Below, in pieces: positions 1-9,992 of a DNA stretch of 64,000 nt. The translations under genes were made by a program, and so were the position numbers. The DNA is from Dyella_B sp036746095 (GTDB lineage: Bacteria > Pseudomonadota > Gammaproteobacteria > Xanthomonadales > Rhodanobacteraceae), in contig NZ_DAIOEU010000016.1 of NCBI RefSeq assembly GCF_036746095.1, forward strand, positions 12,255-76,254, in the 5' to 3' direction. The notes under the pieces were generated by a model. It saw nothing but the letters and a program-made list of their open reading frames with translations. It was not told the origin of the DNA and did not search any database. Positions within the stretch are counted from its first letter, which is position 1; the number at the start of each line of letters is the position of its first letter.

Positions 1-211
1 CCAGGCCGGTACCCTGGTGCAGCGGCGCCTGGCCGCGCAGATCCGGCAGCGCAAAGGTGTTTACGCCATCGCCGCCGTAAGTGGTGCCGAGCAAGGTATA
101 CAGCACCTGGTAATTGGCGATGGACTGCAGGCTGCCATCGCAGGCCATCCAGCCGGTGGGGATGCGTTGGAATGCGAATAGGCGTATTTCGCCGACGTAA
201 GGTGTCGTCAC
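1..211 (-). CDS. Phage tail-collar / microcystin-dependent-like protein, 3' end cut by window edge
   Basis: About 70 N-terminal codons of a small tail-collar (Mdp-like) protein are visible, and the gene runs off the left edge. The start is a GTG at 211-209 with a GGAGG ribosome binding site just upstream. The start of the protein reads roughly VTTPYVGEIRLFAF, followed by a GWMACDG motif and then GGDGVNTFALPDLRG. This is the typical N-terminal pattern of the collar domain family, in which a short fold is followed by the LPDLRGR signature. It lies 39 bp downstream of a second, related gene on the same strand, so the two are probably co-transcribed paralogues. Such proteins occur in tandem sets in Xanthomonas relatives. 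Their cellular role is not established, and a structural tail-fibre-like role is only inferred from the domain. Confidence 0.75.
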   Translation of the reverse strand, partial: MTTPYVGEIRLFAFQRIPTGWMACDGSLQSIANYQVLYTLLGTTYGGDGVNTFALPDLRGQAPLHQGTGL

Positions 212-250
212 GTTGGTTCTCCTCCCGAAAACGAATGAGTCATCAAGCCA

Positions 251-790
251 TCAGCTGCGTGATGGATATATGCCGGTGAGAGCGATATTGAAATTGATGA
301 CGCGAAACGGCTGCATATTGCTGTGCGGGCCGGATCCACCCGTCATGCCGATGGTTGCGGGATAGAGCGGGACGGTGTTGGTGCCCCCGGCTGCGAATAC
401 CGGAATGGTGGTGTTGTTGCTCGTACCCAAAAGCGCATTCGTCGGGATCTTGCTGTTGCCCGTGCCAGTGGTCGCGTTGACCGGATGGGTATGCATCGGT
501 AGCTGCGTACCCGTAAGAGTGACTGACTCCACGCCACCTACTTCCCCGATCGTATAAGGAGATGGCTGCCAACCCGGATCCGCCGAAGGACCGCTGCCCG
601 TAGGCGTGCGCCCCCGCAGATCGGGCAATTGAAAGTTAGTCGTACCGTTGCCGCCGTATTGCACGCCGAGCAACGAAAACAGTGCTGTGTTTTGTTGAAC
701 GGGCAAGAGCTGCCCGTTGCATAGTGCAAAACCGCGTTGGGCAAAACCAAAGCCGGTCATCATGATCTGACCGATATAAAATTCCGACAT
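251..790 (-). CDS. Phage tail-collar / microcystin-dependent-like protein
   Basis: A 179-aa protein beginning MSEFYIGQIMMTGFGFAQRG. The N-terminal half carries the collar signature (ALCNGQLLPVQQN, then QLPDLRGRTP around residue 60). The C-terminal half is rich in Gly, Thr and Asn, with a QLPMHTHPV motif and the terminal block QPFRVINFNIALTGIYPSR, which is characteristic of MdpB-like proteins. The ATG at 790 was chosen over upstream in-frame starts because an AGGGGGAAG ribosome binding site sits 7 bases before it and the collar domain starts there. It is paralogous to the truncated gene next to it. The family occurs in phage tails and in chromosomal tandem sets of unknown function; no other phage gene is visible here. 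Confidence 0.85.
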   Translation of the reverse strand: MSEFYIGQIMMTGFGFAQRGFALCNGQLLPVQQNTALFSLLGVQYGGNGTTNFQLPDLRGRTPTGSGPSADPGWQPSPYTIGEVGGVESVTLTGTQLPMHTHPVNATTGTGNSKIPTNALLGTSNNTTIPVFAAGGTNTVPLYPATIGMTGGSGPHSNMQPFRVINFNIALTGIYPSRS

Positions 791-1166
791 GCGACTTCCC
801 CCTGTTATGGATAGTTGCAATGCTTTGACACCGCGAGACGCCACGCTTGGGGCGAATGTCACGGTTGCGGCATATGTCCAGCGATGCCCTCGCTCCAGCA
901 AACCCCTGCGAGGGCGCTCGAATGTTAGCCGTGCCCGGTCCGGCAAATGTGATGAAACCGTGACGAAGATAACACTTGACTTGTAGGCATCTTGTCCACG
1001 ACGTTATGCACCGTTGAGTGGGGCTTGCGAGCAGCAGCAGGCCAATTGCTCGAGCTTCGTGTTGTATTGGGGATTACAGGTTTTTTCTCGCTACGCGTCT
1101 ATGCGCGGCATTAGCGCGTCCGCTTAGGCGCGCCAGGCGTTGTAGGTTGTCTCAGGGGTAGGGACC
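791..1166. other. Divergent intergenic region between tail-collar gene and autotransporter
   Basis: A 376-bp gap between divergent genes. No convincing reading frame was seen. A strong AGGGGTAGGG ribosome binding site for the autotransporter lies at its right end. A TTGACT hexamer occurs near 977, but no well-spaced -10 box was found. Both divergent promoters must lie here; their positions are not resolved. Confidence 0.5.
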
Positions 1167-4100
1167 ATGATTCACACGGATTTCGTTCGCCATCGTGCGG
1201 CGTGCGCTCGGCTATTGGGTGCAATCACTTCTGTTTTCAGCATGGGTTTGCTGTTGGCCCTGATGATGCTGGGGGGCCTTTGGCCCCGTGAAGCGGCGGC
1301 CTATACGACCGCGACCGGCTGCACCGTGGCGATTACCTTCAACGCCAGCCCGCTCGGGACATCGCAGCGCTATGACTTGCCTGGGCCATATGGGCCTTGC
1401 AGTCCGAACGGCGATATTCAGTCAACGCCGAACGCGACGGCAGTGGGAACCAACCCGGGCAATCCAGGTGACCAAATCGCCGGGCAGCATGGCACTTACA
1501 CACTCGAATACGACGCCAATGGCAACGAGTGGATCTTGTATACGCCGACCTCCGCCGTTTCGACCGGCTATACGGAGTCGATTGCGTTTTATGGCGACGA
1601 CGGCGGGACGACGGTCTACAACAACACGGCCAACGTCACTATCCACATTGTTGCCAACGCTCCCGATGCACCGACCATCGGTACCGCAACGGCCGGCAAC
1701 GGACAAGCCTCGATAACGTTCGCCGCACCAGGCAATGATGGCGGTTCTCCCATCACCGGCTATACCACTACGTCGAGTCCGGGGGGACTCACCGGCAGTT
1801 GCGCCGCATCACCCTGTACGGTCACCGGCCTCACCAACGGGACGGCTTATACCTTCACGGTTACTGCCACCAACGCTGTCGGTACGAGCACGCCGTCGGC
1901 GGCGTCCAACAGCGTTACGCCATCGACCGTGCCCAGTGCGCCGACCGGCGTAAGCGCCACCAGCGCCGCCCCGGCGCAGGCCACCGTGACCTTCAGCGCA
2001 GCCAACAATAACGGCTCGCCCATCACCGGTTACACGGTGGTTTCCAGCCCCGCCGGCGGCATTGATTCGAATGCCGGTTCGACCTCGCTCAGTCATGTGA
2101 TCACCGGCCTGACCAACGGCACCGCCTATACCTTCACGGTCACGGCGACCAATGGGGACGGCACCGGTCCGGCGTCGGTGGCATCGAACAGCGTGACGCC
2201 GAAGGCGACGCAGACGATTACCTTCGCCAATCCGGGCACGCAGAACTTCGGCACCACGCCGACGCTTACCGCCACGGCCAGCTCCGGCCTGACTGTGACA
2301 TTCTCGTCGACCACGACCGGCGTATGCACGATCACCAGCGGCGGCGCGCTTACGTTTATCAGCGCCGGCAGCTGCACCATCAATGCGGACCAGGCGGGCA
2401 ACGGCACCTATTCGGCGGCGGCGACCGTGCCACAGACCTTTACCGTCGCGGCGGTCGTACCCGGTGCGCCCACTATCGGCACGGCCACGGCTAGCAGTGC
2501 GCAGGCATCGATCAGCTTTACCGCCCCGGCCTTTACCGGGGGTGCGGCGATCACCCAGTACACCGCCACCAGCAGCCCGGGCGGCCTGACGGGTATCTGT
2601 GCCAATTCGCCGTGCGTGGTGACCGGTCTTACCAACGGTACCGCCTATACCTTTACGGTGACGGCGACCAACGGCGTCGGTACCGGCGCGCCATCGGCGG
2701 CCTCGAACAGTGCGACGCCGCAGGCGACGCAGACGATTACCTTCAATAATCCAGGCACGCAGAATTTCGGCACCACGCCGACGCTGACGGCCACGGCCAG
2801 CTCCGGCCTGACGGTGAACTTCAGCTCGAGCACGACCGCGGTATGCACCATCACCAGCGGCGGCGCGCTGACCTTTATCACTACCGGCAGCTGCACCATC
2901 AACGCCAATCAGAGCGGCAATGGCACGTACAGCGCCGCACCGCAGGTGAGCCAGTCGTTCACCGTCAACGCGGTGGTGCCGGGTGCGCCCACCATCGGTG
3001 CGGTCACCACCAGCGCGCAACAGGCGACGGTCAACTTTACGGCGCCGGCGTTCAACGGCGGCGCTGCGATCACCGGCTACACCGCCACCAGCAGCCCGGG
3101 TGGCCTGACGGGTACTTGCGCCAATTCGCCTTGCCTCGTGACCGGCCTTACCTACGGCACGGCCTACACCTTTACGGTGACCGCCACCAACTCGGCCGGC
3201 ACCGGTGCGCCATCGGCGGCATCGAGCAGCACGACACCGCAGTCGGCGCAGACGATTACCTTCAATAATCCGGGTGCGCAGAACTTCGGCACCACGCCGA
3301 CGCTGACGGCCACGGCCAGCTCCAGCCTGACGGTGAGCTTCAGCTCGAGCACGACCGCGGTGTGCACCATCACCAGCGGCGGCACGCTGACCTTCCTCAC
3401 CGCCGGCACCTGCACCATCAATGCCAACCAGGCTGGCAACGGTACCTATCTGCCTGCGCCGCAAGTCAGCCAGTCGTTCACCGTCAACGCGGTGGTGCCG
3501 GGTGCGCCCACCATCGGCACGGCGACCGCAGGCGATCAGCAAGCGACGGTAACTTTCACGGCGCCGGCATCGTCAGGCGGCTCGCCGATCACCAGCTATA
3601 CGGCCACCAGCAGTCCGGGCGGCAGTGTCGGAACCTGCACGACCTCGCCGTGTACCGTGACCGGGCTGGTCAACGGCACTGCCTATACGTTCACGGTGAC
3701 GGCGACCAACGGCATCGGCACGGGTAGTGCGTCCGCCGCGTCGAACGCGGTGACGCCGAAGGGCAACCAGACGATCACCTTCAGCAATCCCGGCACGCAG
3801 AATTTCGGTACCACGCCGAGCTTGACTGCGACGGCCAGCTCCGGCCTGCCGGTGACGTTCACGTCGAGCACCACGGCGGTATGTACCGTCACTTCCGGCG
3901 GTGTGCTGACCACCGTGACGCCGGGAACCTGCACCATCAATGCCAACCAGGCCGGTAACGGTGCGTATCTGGCGGCGGCGCAAGTCACGCAGTCGTTCTC
4001 GATTGCCGGCGTGGCGCCGGCCGCACCGACGATCGGCACCGCCACCGCCAGCGATGCACAGGCCACGGTGACGTTTACGCCGCCCACCGTGACCGGCGGC

Positions 4101-6578
4101 GATGCGATCACCGGCTACACCGCCACCAGCAGTCCGGGCGGTATCACGGGTACCTGCGCCAATTCGCCTTGCACGGTGAGCGGTCTTGCCGACGGTACGG
4201 CTTACACGTTCACGGTGACCGCGACCAATGCGGCCGGCACCAGCGTGGCTTCCGCGGCCTCCAACAGCGTGACGCCCAAGGCGGCCGCGTCGATCACCAA
4301 CTTCGTGGCCAACCCGGCTGCACCGGTATTCAAGCCAGGCGGTACTTTCACGGTATCGGCTACCGGTACCGGTTCGAGCAGCCCCTTGGTGTTTGCCGTG
4401 GCGAACCCACCTGGATCAGTGTGTTCGATCCAGGGCAGCACGGTTACCACGCTGTCGGCCGGTACCTGCAACGTCACCGCCAACCAGGCCGGTGACGGCA
4501 GCCATGTGGCCGCGCCGCAGGCGACGCTGGCGGTGACGATCACCAATCCGCCGCCGCCCACCGTCAGCGATGTCAGCGCGAATACCAACTACAACACCGC
4601 GGCAACGATCAACCTCAGTAGCAAGATCGTCGGTATCGACGTGACCTCGGTGGCGATCGCCAAGGCACCGCAGCACGGCACCGCGTCGGTGTCAGGCGAA
4701 AGCGTCACCTACACGCCTTCATCCACGTTCTATGGTGGCACCGATAGCTTTACCTACACAGCGACCAATCCTGGCGGCAGCTCTGCACCGGCGACGGTGA
4801 CGGTCACAGTCGTGCCTTCCGCGGTACCGCAGGCGGCGAGCCATACCGTTTCCACCACGACCGGCACCGCCGTGCTGATCCAGGCGATCGAAGGTGCCAC
4901 CGGTCCACAGCCGTACCTCGGTGTCGGCGTGGCGACGCAGCCCGCCCATGGCAACGCCACCACCAACGGCCAGCAGATTACCTATACACCAGCGGCCGGC
5001 TTCGTCGGTACCGATACCTTCAACTACGTGGTGTCGAACAACTTCGGCCAGTCGCAGCCCGCCAGTATCACCGTAACAGTCACGGCGGCGGGCAAGGCCA
5101 GCGGCTATACCAAGACGGTGATCACATCGCCCGGTACGCCGGTGTCGGTGAACCTGGGCAGCATCGTGCCGGGTACGTATAGCGGCTCGAGCCTGCTGGG
5201 CCTGTCGCCGGCCAGCGCCGGCAATGTCTCGCTCAACCAGCCCACCGCGCTGACCTTTACACCCACCGGCAGCTTTACCGGCATGGTGCAGATCACGGCG
5301 GTGCTCGCCTCCGCCGGCGGCAGCCCGGTCACGGTCGATGTGCTGGTGCTGGTCACCAAGCAGCCCGATCCGTCCAGGAATCCGGATGTGCTCGGTTTGA
5401 TCAATGCGCAGACCAATGAAGCGGAAATGTTCGCGCAGAGCCAGCTCGACAATATCCGCGGACGCCTCGAAGGCCTGCACGACGGCGGCGGTTCGCTGTT
5501 CAGCAACACTTTGTCCGTGAGCCTCGATGGCAAGCCGATGAGTGGCGGTGCCGATGCCAATGGATTGCCCGGTCAACCGCAGAACGGTCAACAGGCAGAC
5601 GGCGCGACGGCAGCCATGTGGCCACGGCGCAACGGCTTTATGCGCCCAGGCATCGGCGCCGGCGAAGCGCCGGATGGTACGAGCTTGCCCGCCGATACTT
5701 CGTCCGGCCCGGCGTCGACTAGCGTGACGAAGGGCGGCCCGCAAGGACTGGGCGTGTGGATCGGCGGCACCGCGAACTTCGGTAGCTTCGATTCGTATCG
5801 CCAGGCGGCCGGCTTCAATTCGGACAATATTGCCGTGACCGTCGGCGTCGATCAGCGCATCGGCAACAGCAGCGTGTTCGGCATGAGCCTGGGCTACAAC
5901 CACGACAACAGCGATATCTCCAACGACGGTACGCATAGCGTGGCGAAGGGTTATAGCGCGGCGTTGTACGGCAGCTTCGCGCCTTCGGCCAATACCTATA
6001 TCGATAGTGTGCTCGGCGGTGGCGGCCTGAGTTTCGAAAGCCAGCGCCGCGGCGAGAATTATGGCGACGATCTGCTCGGCCATCGCTATGGCGACCAATG
6101 GTTTGCCTCCTTGACTGGCGGCTATGAGTACAAGTGGCACAACTGGCTGCTATCGCCGTACACCCGCATGCAATGGTCGCTGTCGCGCTTGAACGCCTAC
6201 TCCGAAACAGGCGACGTTACCGAAGCGCTCACTTATGGAAGCCAGCTGGTGCGTAACTCGCAGGCGATCATCGGTCTGCGTGCGAGCGGCGAGTACAAGC
6301 AGAGCTGGGGCGTGCTGATTCCGCACTTCCGGCTTGAGCTGGGCCACAACTTCCAGGGCGCGACGGACACCACGTTGAGCTATGCCTTCGTTCCTTCGGC
6401 CGGATCCTGGAACGTACTGACCAATCCCTACAGCACCAACGGCAATAGCGTGCAAGTAGGCTTCGGCGGCGACCTGCGCCTGTGGAGCAACTGGCTGATC
6501 AGCACCGAATACGACTACATGGCCGAGCCTCACGCGCACGACCAGATGATCAAGTTCGGCGTGAAGAAGCAGTTTTAG
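1167..6578 (+). CDS. Large autotransporter with tandem FN3/Ig-like repeats and C-terminal beta-barrel
   Basis: An 1803-aa surface protein. Residues 1-45 form a long signal peptide ending PREAAA. Fibronectin type III-like units follow (PGAPTIGTATA ... GTAYTFTVTATN), alternating with Ig-like units (QTITFNNPGTQNFGTTPTLT ... GTCTINANQAGNGTY). The combined unit is 173 aa and recurs at residues 349, 522, 695 and 868. Residues about 1128-1400 hold cadherin-like Ig domains with the FxGxDxFxY pattern. A linker (SQLDNIRGRLEGL) leads to an autotransporter beta-barrel at about 1524-1803 ending in Phe. The family exports its passenger through the barrel, so an adhesin role is likely but not shown. The ATG has an AGGGGTAGGG ribosome binding site. 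Cysteine pairs (CANSPC, CTTSPC) recur in each FN3 unit, which is unusual for an exported adhesin and suggests a disulfide per repeat. Confidence 0.9.
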   Translation: MIHTDFVRHRAACARLLGAITSVFSMGLLLALMMLGGLWPREAAAYTTATGCTVAITFNASPLGTSQRYDLPGPYGPCSPNGDIQSTPNATAVGTNPGNPGDQIAGQHGTYTLEYDANGNEWILYTPTSAVSTGYTESIAFYGDDGGTTVYNNTANVTIHIVANAPDAPTIGTATAGNGQASITFAAPGNDGGSPITGYTTTSSPGGLTGSCAASPCTVTGLTNGTAYTFTVTATNAVGTSTPSAASNSVTPSTVPSAPTGVSATSAAPAQATVTFSAANNNGSPITGYTVVSSPAGGIDSNAGSTSLSHVITGLTNGTAYTFTVTATNGDGTGPASVASNSVTPKATQTITFANPGTQNFGTTPTLTATASSGLTVTFSSTTTGVCTITSGGALTFISAGSCTINADQAGNGTYSAAATVPQTFTVAAVVPGAPTIGTATASSAQASISFTAPAFTGGAAITQYTATSSPGGLTGICANSPCVVTGLTNGTAYTFTVTATNGVGTGAPSAASNSATPQATQTITFNNPGTQNFGTTPTLTATASSGLTVNFSSSTTAVCTITSGGALTFITTGSCTINANQSGNGTYSAAPQVSQSFTVNAVVPGAPTIGAVTTSAQQATVNFTAPAFNGGAAITGYTATSSPGGLTGTCANSPCLVTGLTYGTAYTFTVTATNSAGTGAPSAASSSTTPQSAQTITFNNPGAQNFGTTPTLTATASSSLTVSFSSSTTAVCTITSGGTLTFLTAGTCTINANQAGNGTYLPAPQVSQSFTVNAVVPGAPTIGTATAGDQQATVTFTAPASSGGSPITSYTATSSPGGSVGTCTTSPCTVTGLVNGTAYTFTVTATNGIGTGSASAASNAVTPKGNQTITFSNPGTQNFGTTPSLTATASSGLPVTFTSSTTAVCTVTSGGVLTTVTPGTCTINANQAGNGAYLAAAQVTQSFSIAGVAPAAPTIGTATASDAQATVTFTPPTVTGGDAITGYTATSSPGGITGTCANSPCTVSGLADGTAYTFTVTATNAAGTSVASAASNSVTPKAAASITNFVANPAAPVFKPGGTFTVSATGTGSSSPLVFAVANPPGSVCSIQGSTVTTLSAGTCNVTANQAGDGSHVAAPQATLAVTITNPPPPTVSDVSANTNYNTAATINLSSKIVGIDVTSVAIAKAPQHGTASVSGESVTYTPSSTFYGGTDSFTYTATNPGGSSAPATVTVTVVPSAVPQAASHTVSTTTGTAVLIQAIEGATGPQPYLGVGVATQPAHGNATTNGQQITYTPAAGFVGTDTFNYVVSNNFGQSQPASITVTVTAAGKASGYTKTVITSPGTPVSVNLGSIVPGTYSGSSLLGLSPASAGNVSLNQPTALTFTPTGSFTGMVQITAVLASAGGSPVTVDVLVLVTKQPDPSRNPDVLGLINAQTNEAEMFAQSQLDNIRGRLEGLHDGGGSLFSNTLSVSLDGKPMSGGADANGLPGQPQNGQQADGATAAMWPRRNGFMRPGIGAGEAPDGTSLPADTSSGPASTSVTKGGPQGLGVWIGGTANFGSFDSYRQAAGFNSDNIAVTVGVDQRIGNSSVFGMSLGYNHDNSDISNDGTHSVAKGYSAALYGSFAPSANTYIDSVLGGGGLSFESQRRGENYGDDLLGHRYGDQWFASLTGGYEYKWHNWLLSPYTRMQWSLSRLNAYSETGDVTEALTYGSQLVRNSQAIIGLRASGEYKQSWGVLIPHFRLELGHNFQGATDTTLSYAFVPSAGSWNVLTNPYSTNGNSVQVGFGGDLRLWSNWLISTEYDYMAEPHAHDQMIKFGVKKQF
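2211..4283 (+). repeat. Tandem 519-bp coding repeats inside the autotransporter
   Basis: The marker CAGACGATTA (last copy CAGACGATCA) occurs at 2211, 2730, 3249 and 3768, each exactly 519 bp (173 codons) from the next. Long stretches between copies are near-identical at DNA level. The exact spacing shows recent amplification or gene conversion of an Ig plus FN3 module. The repeat also keeps antisense frames open, which explains long spurious antisense frames here. Confidence 0.92.
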
Positions 6579-6593
6579 AGGACGTCATTTCGT

Positions 6594-6631
6594 GCCGCCG
6601 CCACACCCGCCTTCGCGGGAACGACGGCGGC
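6594..6631. repeat. Nested hairpin between convergent genes
   Basis: GCCGCCG (6594-6600) pairs with CGGCGGC (6625-6631), enclosing CCCGC...GCGGG. It sits between the stop of the autotransporter and the stop of the convergent RND gene. It may act as a bidirectional transcription stop or be a decayed CGTCATTCC-type repeat. There is no T-run, so factor-independent termination is unproven. Confidence 0.45.
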
Positions 6632-6694
6632 ATGGAGGCGGCGCGTGGAGGAGCCGAGCCCAGCGCGCCGGAGTGGATGGCAAGGCCGGCATTC

Positions 6695-9600
6695 TCAGCC
6701 GAGCCTGCTTGCCTCGGGCGTGGCAACCGGTTTTCCCAACGGTCGTGGGCGGCGCTTCTCCTCGCGCCGCGCCCTGCGTGCAGCCTTGCGCGCATGCCGA
6801 TCGTATTGCCACAAATAAATCGCCGGCGTGCTGAGCAAGGTCAGCAGTTGCGACACGAACAAGCCACCTAGGATCGCGATGCCAAGCGGCTGGCGCATTT
6901 CAGAACCGATGCCGAAGCCGATCGCCAATGGCAGCGCGGCACCCATTGCCACCAAGGTGGTCATGGTGATGGGACGAAAACGCACCAGTGCGGCTTCGCG
7001 AATCGCTTCCGGCGGCGAAAGGCCGCCTTCGCGTTCGGCGACGAGGGCGAAGTCCACCATCAGGATCGCGTTCTTTTTCACGATGCCGATCAGCATCAGC
7101 ACGGCGATCACCGACATCGTGCTCAGCTGCGTATGGGTGATCAGCATGGCCAGGAAAGCGCCCATGCCTGCGGCAGGCAACGTCGACAGAATGGTCAACG
7201 GGTGGATCAGGCTTTCGTAGAGCATGCCCAGCACGATGTACATCGCCAGGATCACGGCGATGAACAGGATCAGCGCATTGGTGGCCGCCTCCAGCAGTTT
7301 CTGGTTGTCGCCGGTGTATTGCTTCATCACGCCGGCCGGCAGTCGCGCGGCGAACATCGCTTGATCGACGTACTTCAGGCCGTCGGCCTGGCTCACGCCG
7401 TCGGCGAGGTTGTAGTTGATGCTTGCCGCTTCCAACTGGTTGTAATGCTGGATGTCGATGGGTTCGATGCGCGGGCGAACATGCACCATGGCCGAGAGCG
7501 GCACCATCTTGTGGGTATTGCTGCGCACATAGAGGTTAAGCAAGGTGGCGGGGCTGAGCGAATGAGCGTTGTCCGCCACCAGGATCACCTGGTATTGGTT
7601 GATGTCGGAGTAGATCACCGATGCCGGCGTCTGCCCGAATGCGTCGGTCAACGCCTGATCGATCTGCCCGATATTCACCTGCAGGCGCGACGCCGCGTCG
7701 CGGTCGATTTCGACCAGTTGCTGTTTGCCGATGTTGTCGAAGCTGGTGCTCACGTCCTTGAACTGTTTCATCTTGCGCATCACCTGCGCCAGATGCAGCG
7801 TCGGTTGCTGCAAGGGCTGGCTGGTGGTGCTGGTGAGCGAGAAGGCGTACTGGCCTTTCGCACGACTGCCGCCGCCACCGTTGAAAAAACCCAGGCTGGT
7901 GACGGCGACATTGACGTCGGTCAGCTTCTTGTATTGCGCGGTGAGGCGCTTGATCACTTTGTCTGCCGCCTCATGGCGCTGCCCGGGACCATCGCCGCGC
8001 GGCTTGAGGTCGATGAAGAATGACGCCTCGTTGCCGACCGCGCCATTGGTGTTGTTGCCGCCCAGGAATGCAGCCACGTCAAGCACGGCCGGATCGGCCA
8101 GCATCACCGCCTGTACGGCTTGGGTACGCTTGGCAAGCAGGCCAGGCGAGATGTTCGGGTCGGCCACCATGTCCGCCTGCAGCATGCCGGTATCGCCTTC
8201 CGGCATCAGCGCACCGCCGGCCGTCTTCACCACGGCCATCGCCAGCCCGACCGTCAACACCAGCAAGATCAGCGGTTGCCAGCGCATCACGCGCCGATGG
8301 CGCATCGCCCAATCCAGTGCGCGCTCATAGATGCGCAGCAGCCAGCGATCCAGCCGTTCGACCGCCATTTCCAGCTTGCTGGGTGCGCTCGGCTTGCGCG
8401 TTTCTTCCACCAGGTAGCGGCCGCACAAGGCGGGCGTAAGCGTGAGCGACACCAGCGCCGAAATCACGATCGTGGCGATCAGCGTGACCGAAAACTCACG
8501 CATCAGCATCACCATCGGGCTGTTGCCGAACACCATCGGCGCAAACACGGCCACCAGCGACAGCGTGATCGAGATGACCGTAAAACCAATCTCGCGCACG
8601 CCGGTCAACGCGGCATCCAGCGGCTTGGCTCCCTGCTCCATGTGGCGGAAGATGTTCTCGATCACCACGATCGCATCGTCCACCACAAAGCCGATGCACA
8701 GCACCAGCGCAATCAGCGACAGCATGTTGAGCGTGAAGCCGAGTGCATACATCAGCACGAACGCGCCGGCCAGCGACAGCGGCACGCTGAGCATGGCGAT
8801 AAGGGTGGGACGAAGGCGCCTGAGGAACAGCAGCATCACCAGCGCCACCATTACGATGCTGATCAGCAAGGCGATCTCCACTTCGTGCAACGCGGATTTG
8901 GTGGAGAGTGTCAGGTCGAAAATCGGCGTGATCTGCACGTCGGCCGGCACCAGCTTCTGCAATCGCGGCAATGCATCGCGGATGGCTTGCACCACTTGCA
9001 CGGCGTTCGCATCGGAACGCTTTTGCACCTGCATGATCACGCCGTGCTTGTTGTTGAACCAGGCCGCCTGGGTGGAATCCTGCTGGCCGTTGCTGATCGT
9101 GGCGACGTCGGAAAGATGAACCGGCACGCCGTTCTGCTTGGCAATGACCAGCGCGGCGAAATCGGCCGGCGTCTGCAGGCCGTCATTGGCCGACACCGTC
9201 ATCTGCGTCATGCCATCGCTCAGGATGCCTTGCGGCGAGGCGACGTTGGCGGCCCGCAGCACGTTGGCGATGTCATTGGCGGTCAGGCCCTTGGCCGTCA
9301 ACGCACTGTTGTTCAACGAGATGCGCACGGCGTGCGGCGAGCCGCCGATCAGCTGTGCCTGCGATACGCCGGTGACTTGCGCCACCGCCGGCAGCATCAG
9401 CGTGTTGGCCAGGTCGTAGAGCTTGTCCGGCGGCATGCTGGTGGACGTCATGGAGATCAGCAGCACCGGAATCTGCGAGGTGTCGTTCTTGAAATACTGC
9501 GGCGGCGACAAGGCCATCACGGCGGGCAGATCGGGCGCTGCCGCGTTGAGCGCGGCCTGCACGTCGCGCGCGGCCTGGTCGGCTTTGCGCGACATGTCGA

Positions 9601-9883
9601 ACTGGATCAGGATCAGCGAGCCGCCCGCGTTCGAATCGGAGGTCATTTGCTGGATGCCGGGAATGCGGCCCAGCTGGCGCTCGAGCGGTGCGGTTACCGT
9701 CGACGCCACGGTTTGCGCGTTGGAGCCGGGTAACAAGGAAGCTACTGCTATGACAGGAAATTGCAGCGAAGGAAACGACGCGATGCCGATCAGCAGATAA
9801 GCGCAGAAGCCCGCCAGCACCAGGCCGATCGCCAACAACGAGGTACCCTTCGGTCGGCGGATGATCGGCTCGAAAACATTCAT
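6695..9883 (-). CDS. RND family efflux permease (HAE1 type), first of a tandem pair
   Basis: A 1062-aa inner-membrane proton/drug antiporter subunit. It starts MNVFEPIIRRPKGTSLLAIG, the usual first transmembrane segment of MdtB/MdtC-like proteins. Two large periplasmic loops and 12 predicted membrane spans follow. The TM4 Asp pair needed for proton relay is present (GFVVDDAIVVIENIF, about residues 403-404). The length is standard for the family. The ATG at 9883 was chosen because the conserved N-terminus starts there, although its ribosome binding site is weak. It lies 217 bp downstream of a paralogue on the same strand. No adaptor or outer membrane factor gene adjoins the pair, so partners must be encoded elsewhere. 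As in MdtBC, the two could form a mixed trimer; this is inference. Substrate unknown. Confidence 0.92.
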   Translation of the reverse strand: MNVFEPIIRRPKGTSLLAIGLVLAGFCAYLLIGIASFPSLQFPVIAVASLLPGSNAQTVASTVTAPLERQLGRIPGIQQMTSDSNAGGSLILIQFDMSRKADQAARDVQAALNAAAPDLPAVMALSPPQYFKNDTSQIPVLLISMTSTSMPPDKLYDLANTLMLPAVAQVTGVSQAQLIGGSPHAVRISLNNSALTAKGLTANDIANVLRAANVASPQGILSDGMTQMTVSANDGLQTPADFAALVIAKQNGVPVHLSDVATISNGQQDSTQAAWFNNKHGVIMQVQKRSDANAVQVVQAIRDALPRLQKLVPADVQITPIFDLTLSTKSALHEVEIALLISIVMVALVMLLFLRRLRPTLIAMLSVPLSLAGAFVLMYALGFTLNMLSLIALVLCIGFVVDDAIVVIENIFRHMEQGAKPLDAALTGVREIGFTVISITLSLVAVFAPMVFGNSPMVMLMREFSVTLIATIVISALVSLTLTPALCGRYLVEETRKPSAPSKLEMAVERLDRWLLRIYERALDWAMRHRRVMRWQPLILLVLTVGLAMAVVKTAGGALMPEGDTGMLQADMVADPNISPGLLAKRTQAVQAVMLADPAVLDVAAFLGGNNTNGAVGNEASFFIDLKPRGDGPGQRHEAADKVIKRLTAQYKKLTDVNVAVTSLGFFNGGGGSRAKGQYAFSLTSTTSQPLQQPTLHLAQVMRKMKQFKDVSTSFDNIGKQQLVEIDRDAASRLQVNIGQIDQALTDAFGQTPASVIYSDINQYQVILVADNAHSLSPATLLNLYVRSNTHKMVPLSAMVHVRPRIEPIDIQHYNQLEAASINYNLADGVSQADGLKYVDQAMFAARLPAGVMKQYTGDNQKLLEAATNALILFIAVILAMYIVLGMLYESLIHPLTILSTLPAAGMGAFLAMLITHTQLSTMSVIAVLMLIGIVKKNAILMVDFALVAEREGGLSPPEAIREAALVRFRPITMTTLVAMGAALPLAIGFGIGSEMRQPLGIAILGGLFVSQLLTLLSTPAIYLWQYDRHARKAARRARREEKRRPRPLGKPVATPEASRLG

Positions 9884-9992
9884 GCCGCCACCCGCGTGTG
9901 CGCACGGACGACGGCCATGTACAAGCCGCATGCACGGCTGTTGCGCGTATGAGAAGTATCCATGTGCACTTCATACGCTGACGCGTGTGCGT

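Noticed and set aside
1..790. Tail-collar genes considered as part of a prophage
   Set aside because: No integrase, capsid, terminase or other tail gene is visible; isolated Mdp-like genes are common outside phages.
1809..3542. Long antisense frame (577 codons) in the autotransporter gene
   Set aside because: It arises because the sense strand is a 519-bp repeat with biased third positions; the product is a low-complexity Arg/Gly-rich sequence with no ribosome binding site or family match.
8120..9733. Plus-strand frame of 537 codons antisense to the first RND gene
   Set aside because: Same reason: a shadow frame of a conserved RND gene, with no domain.
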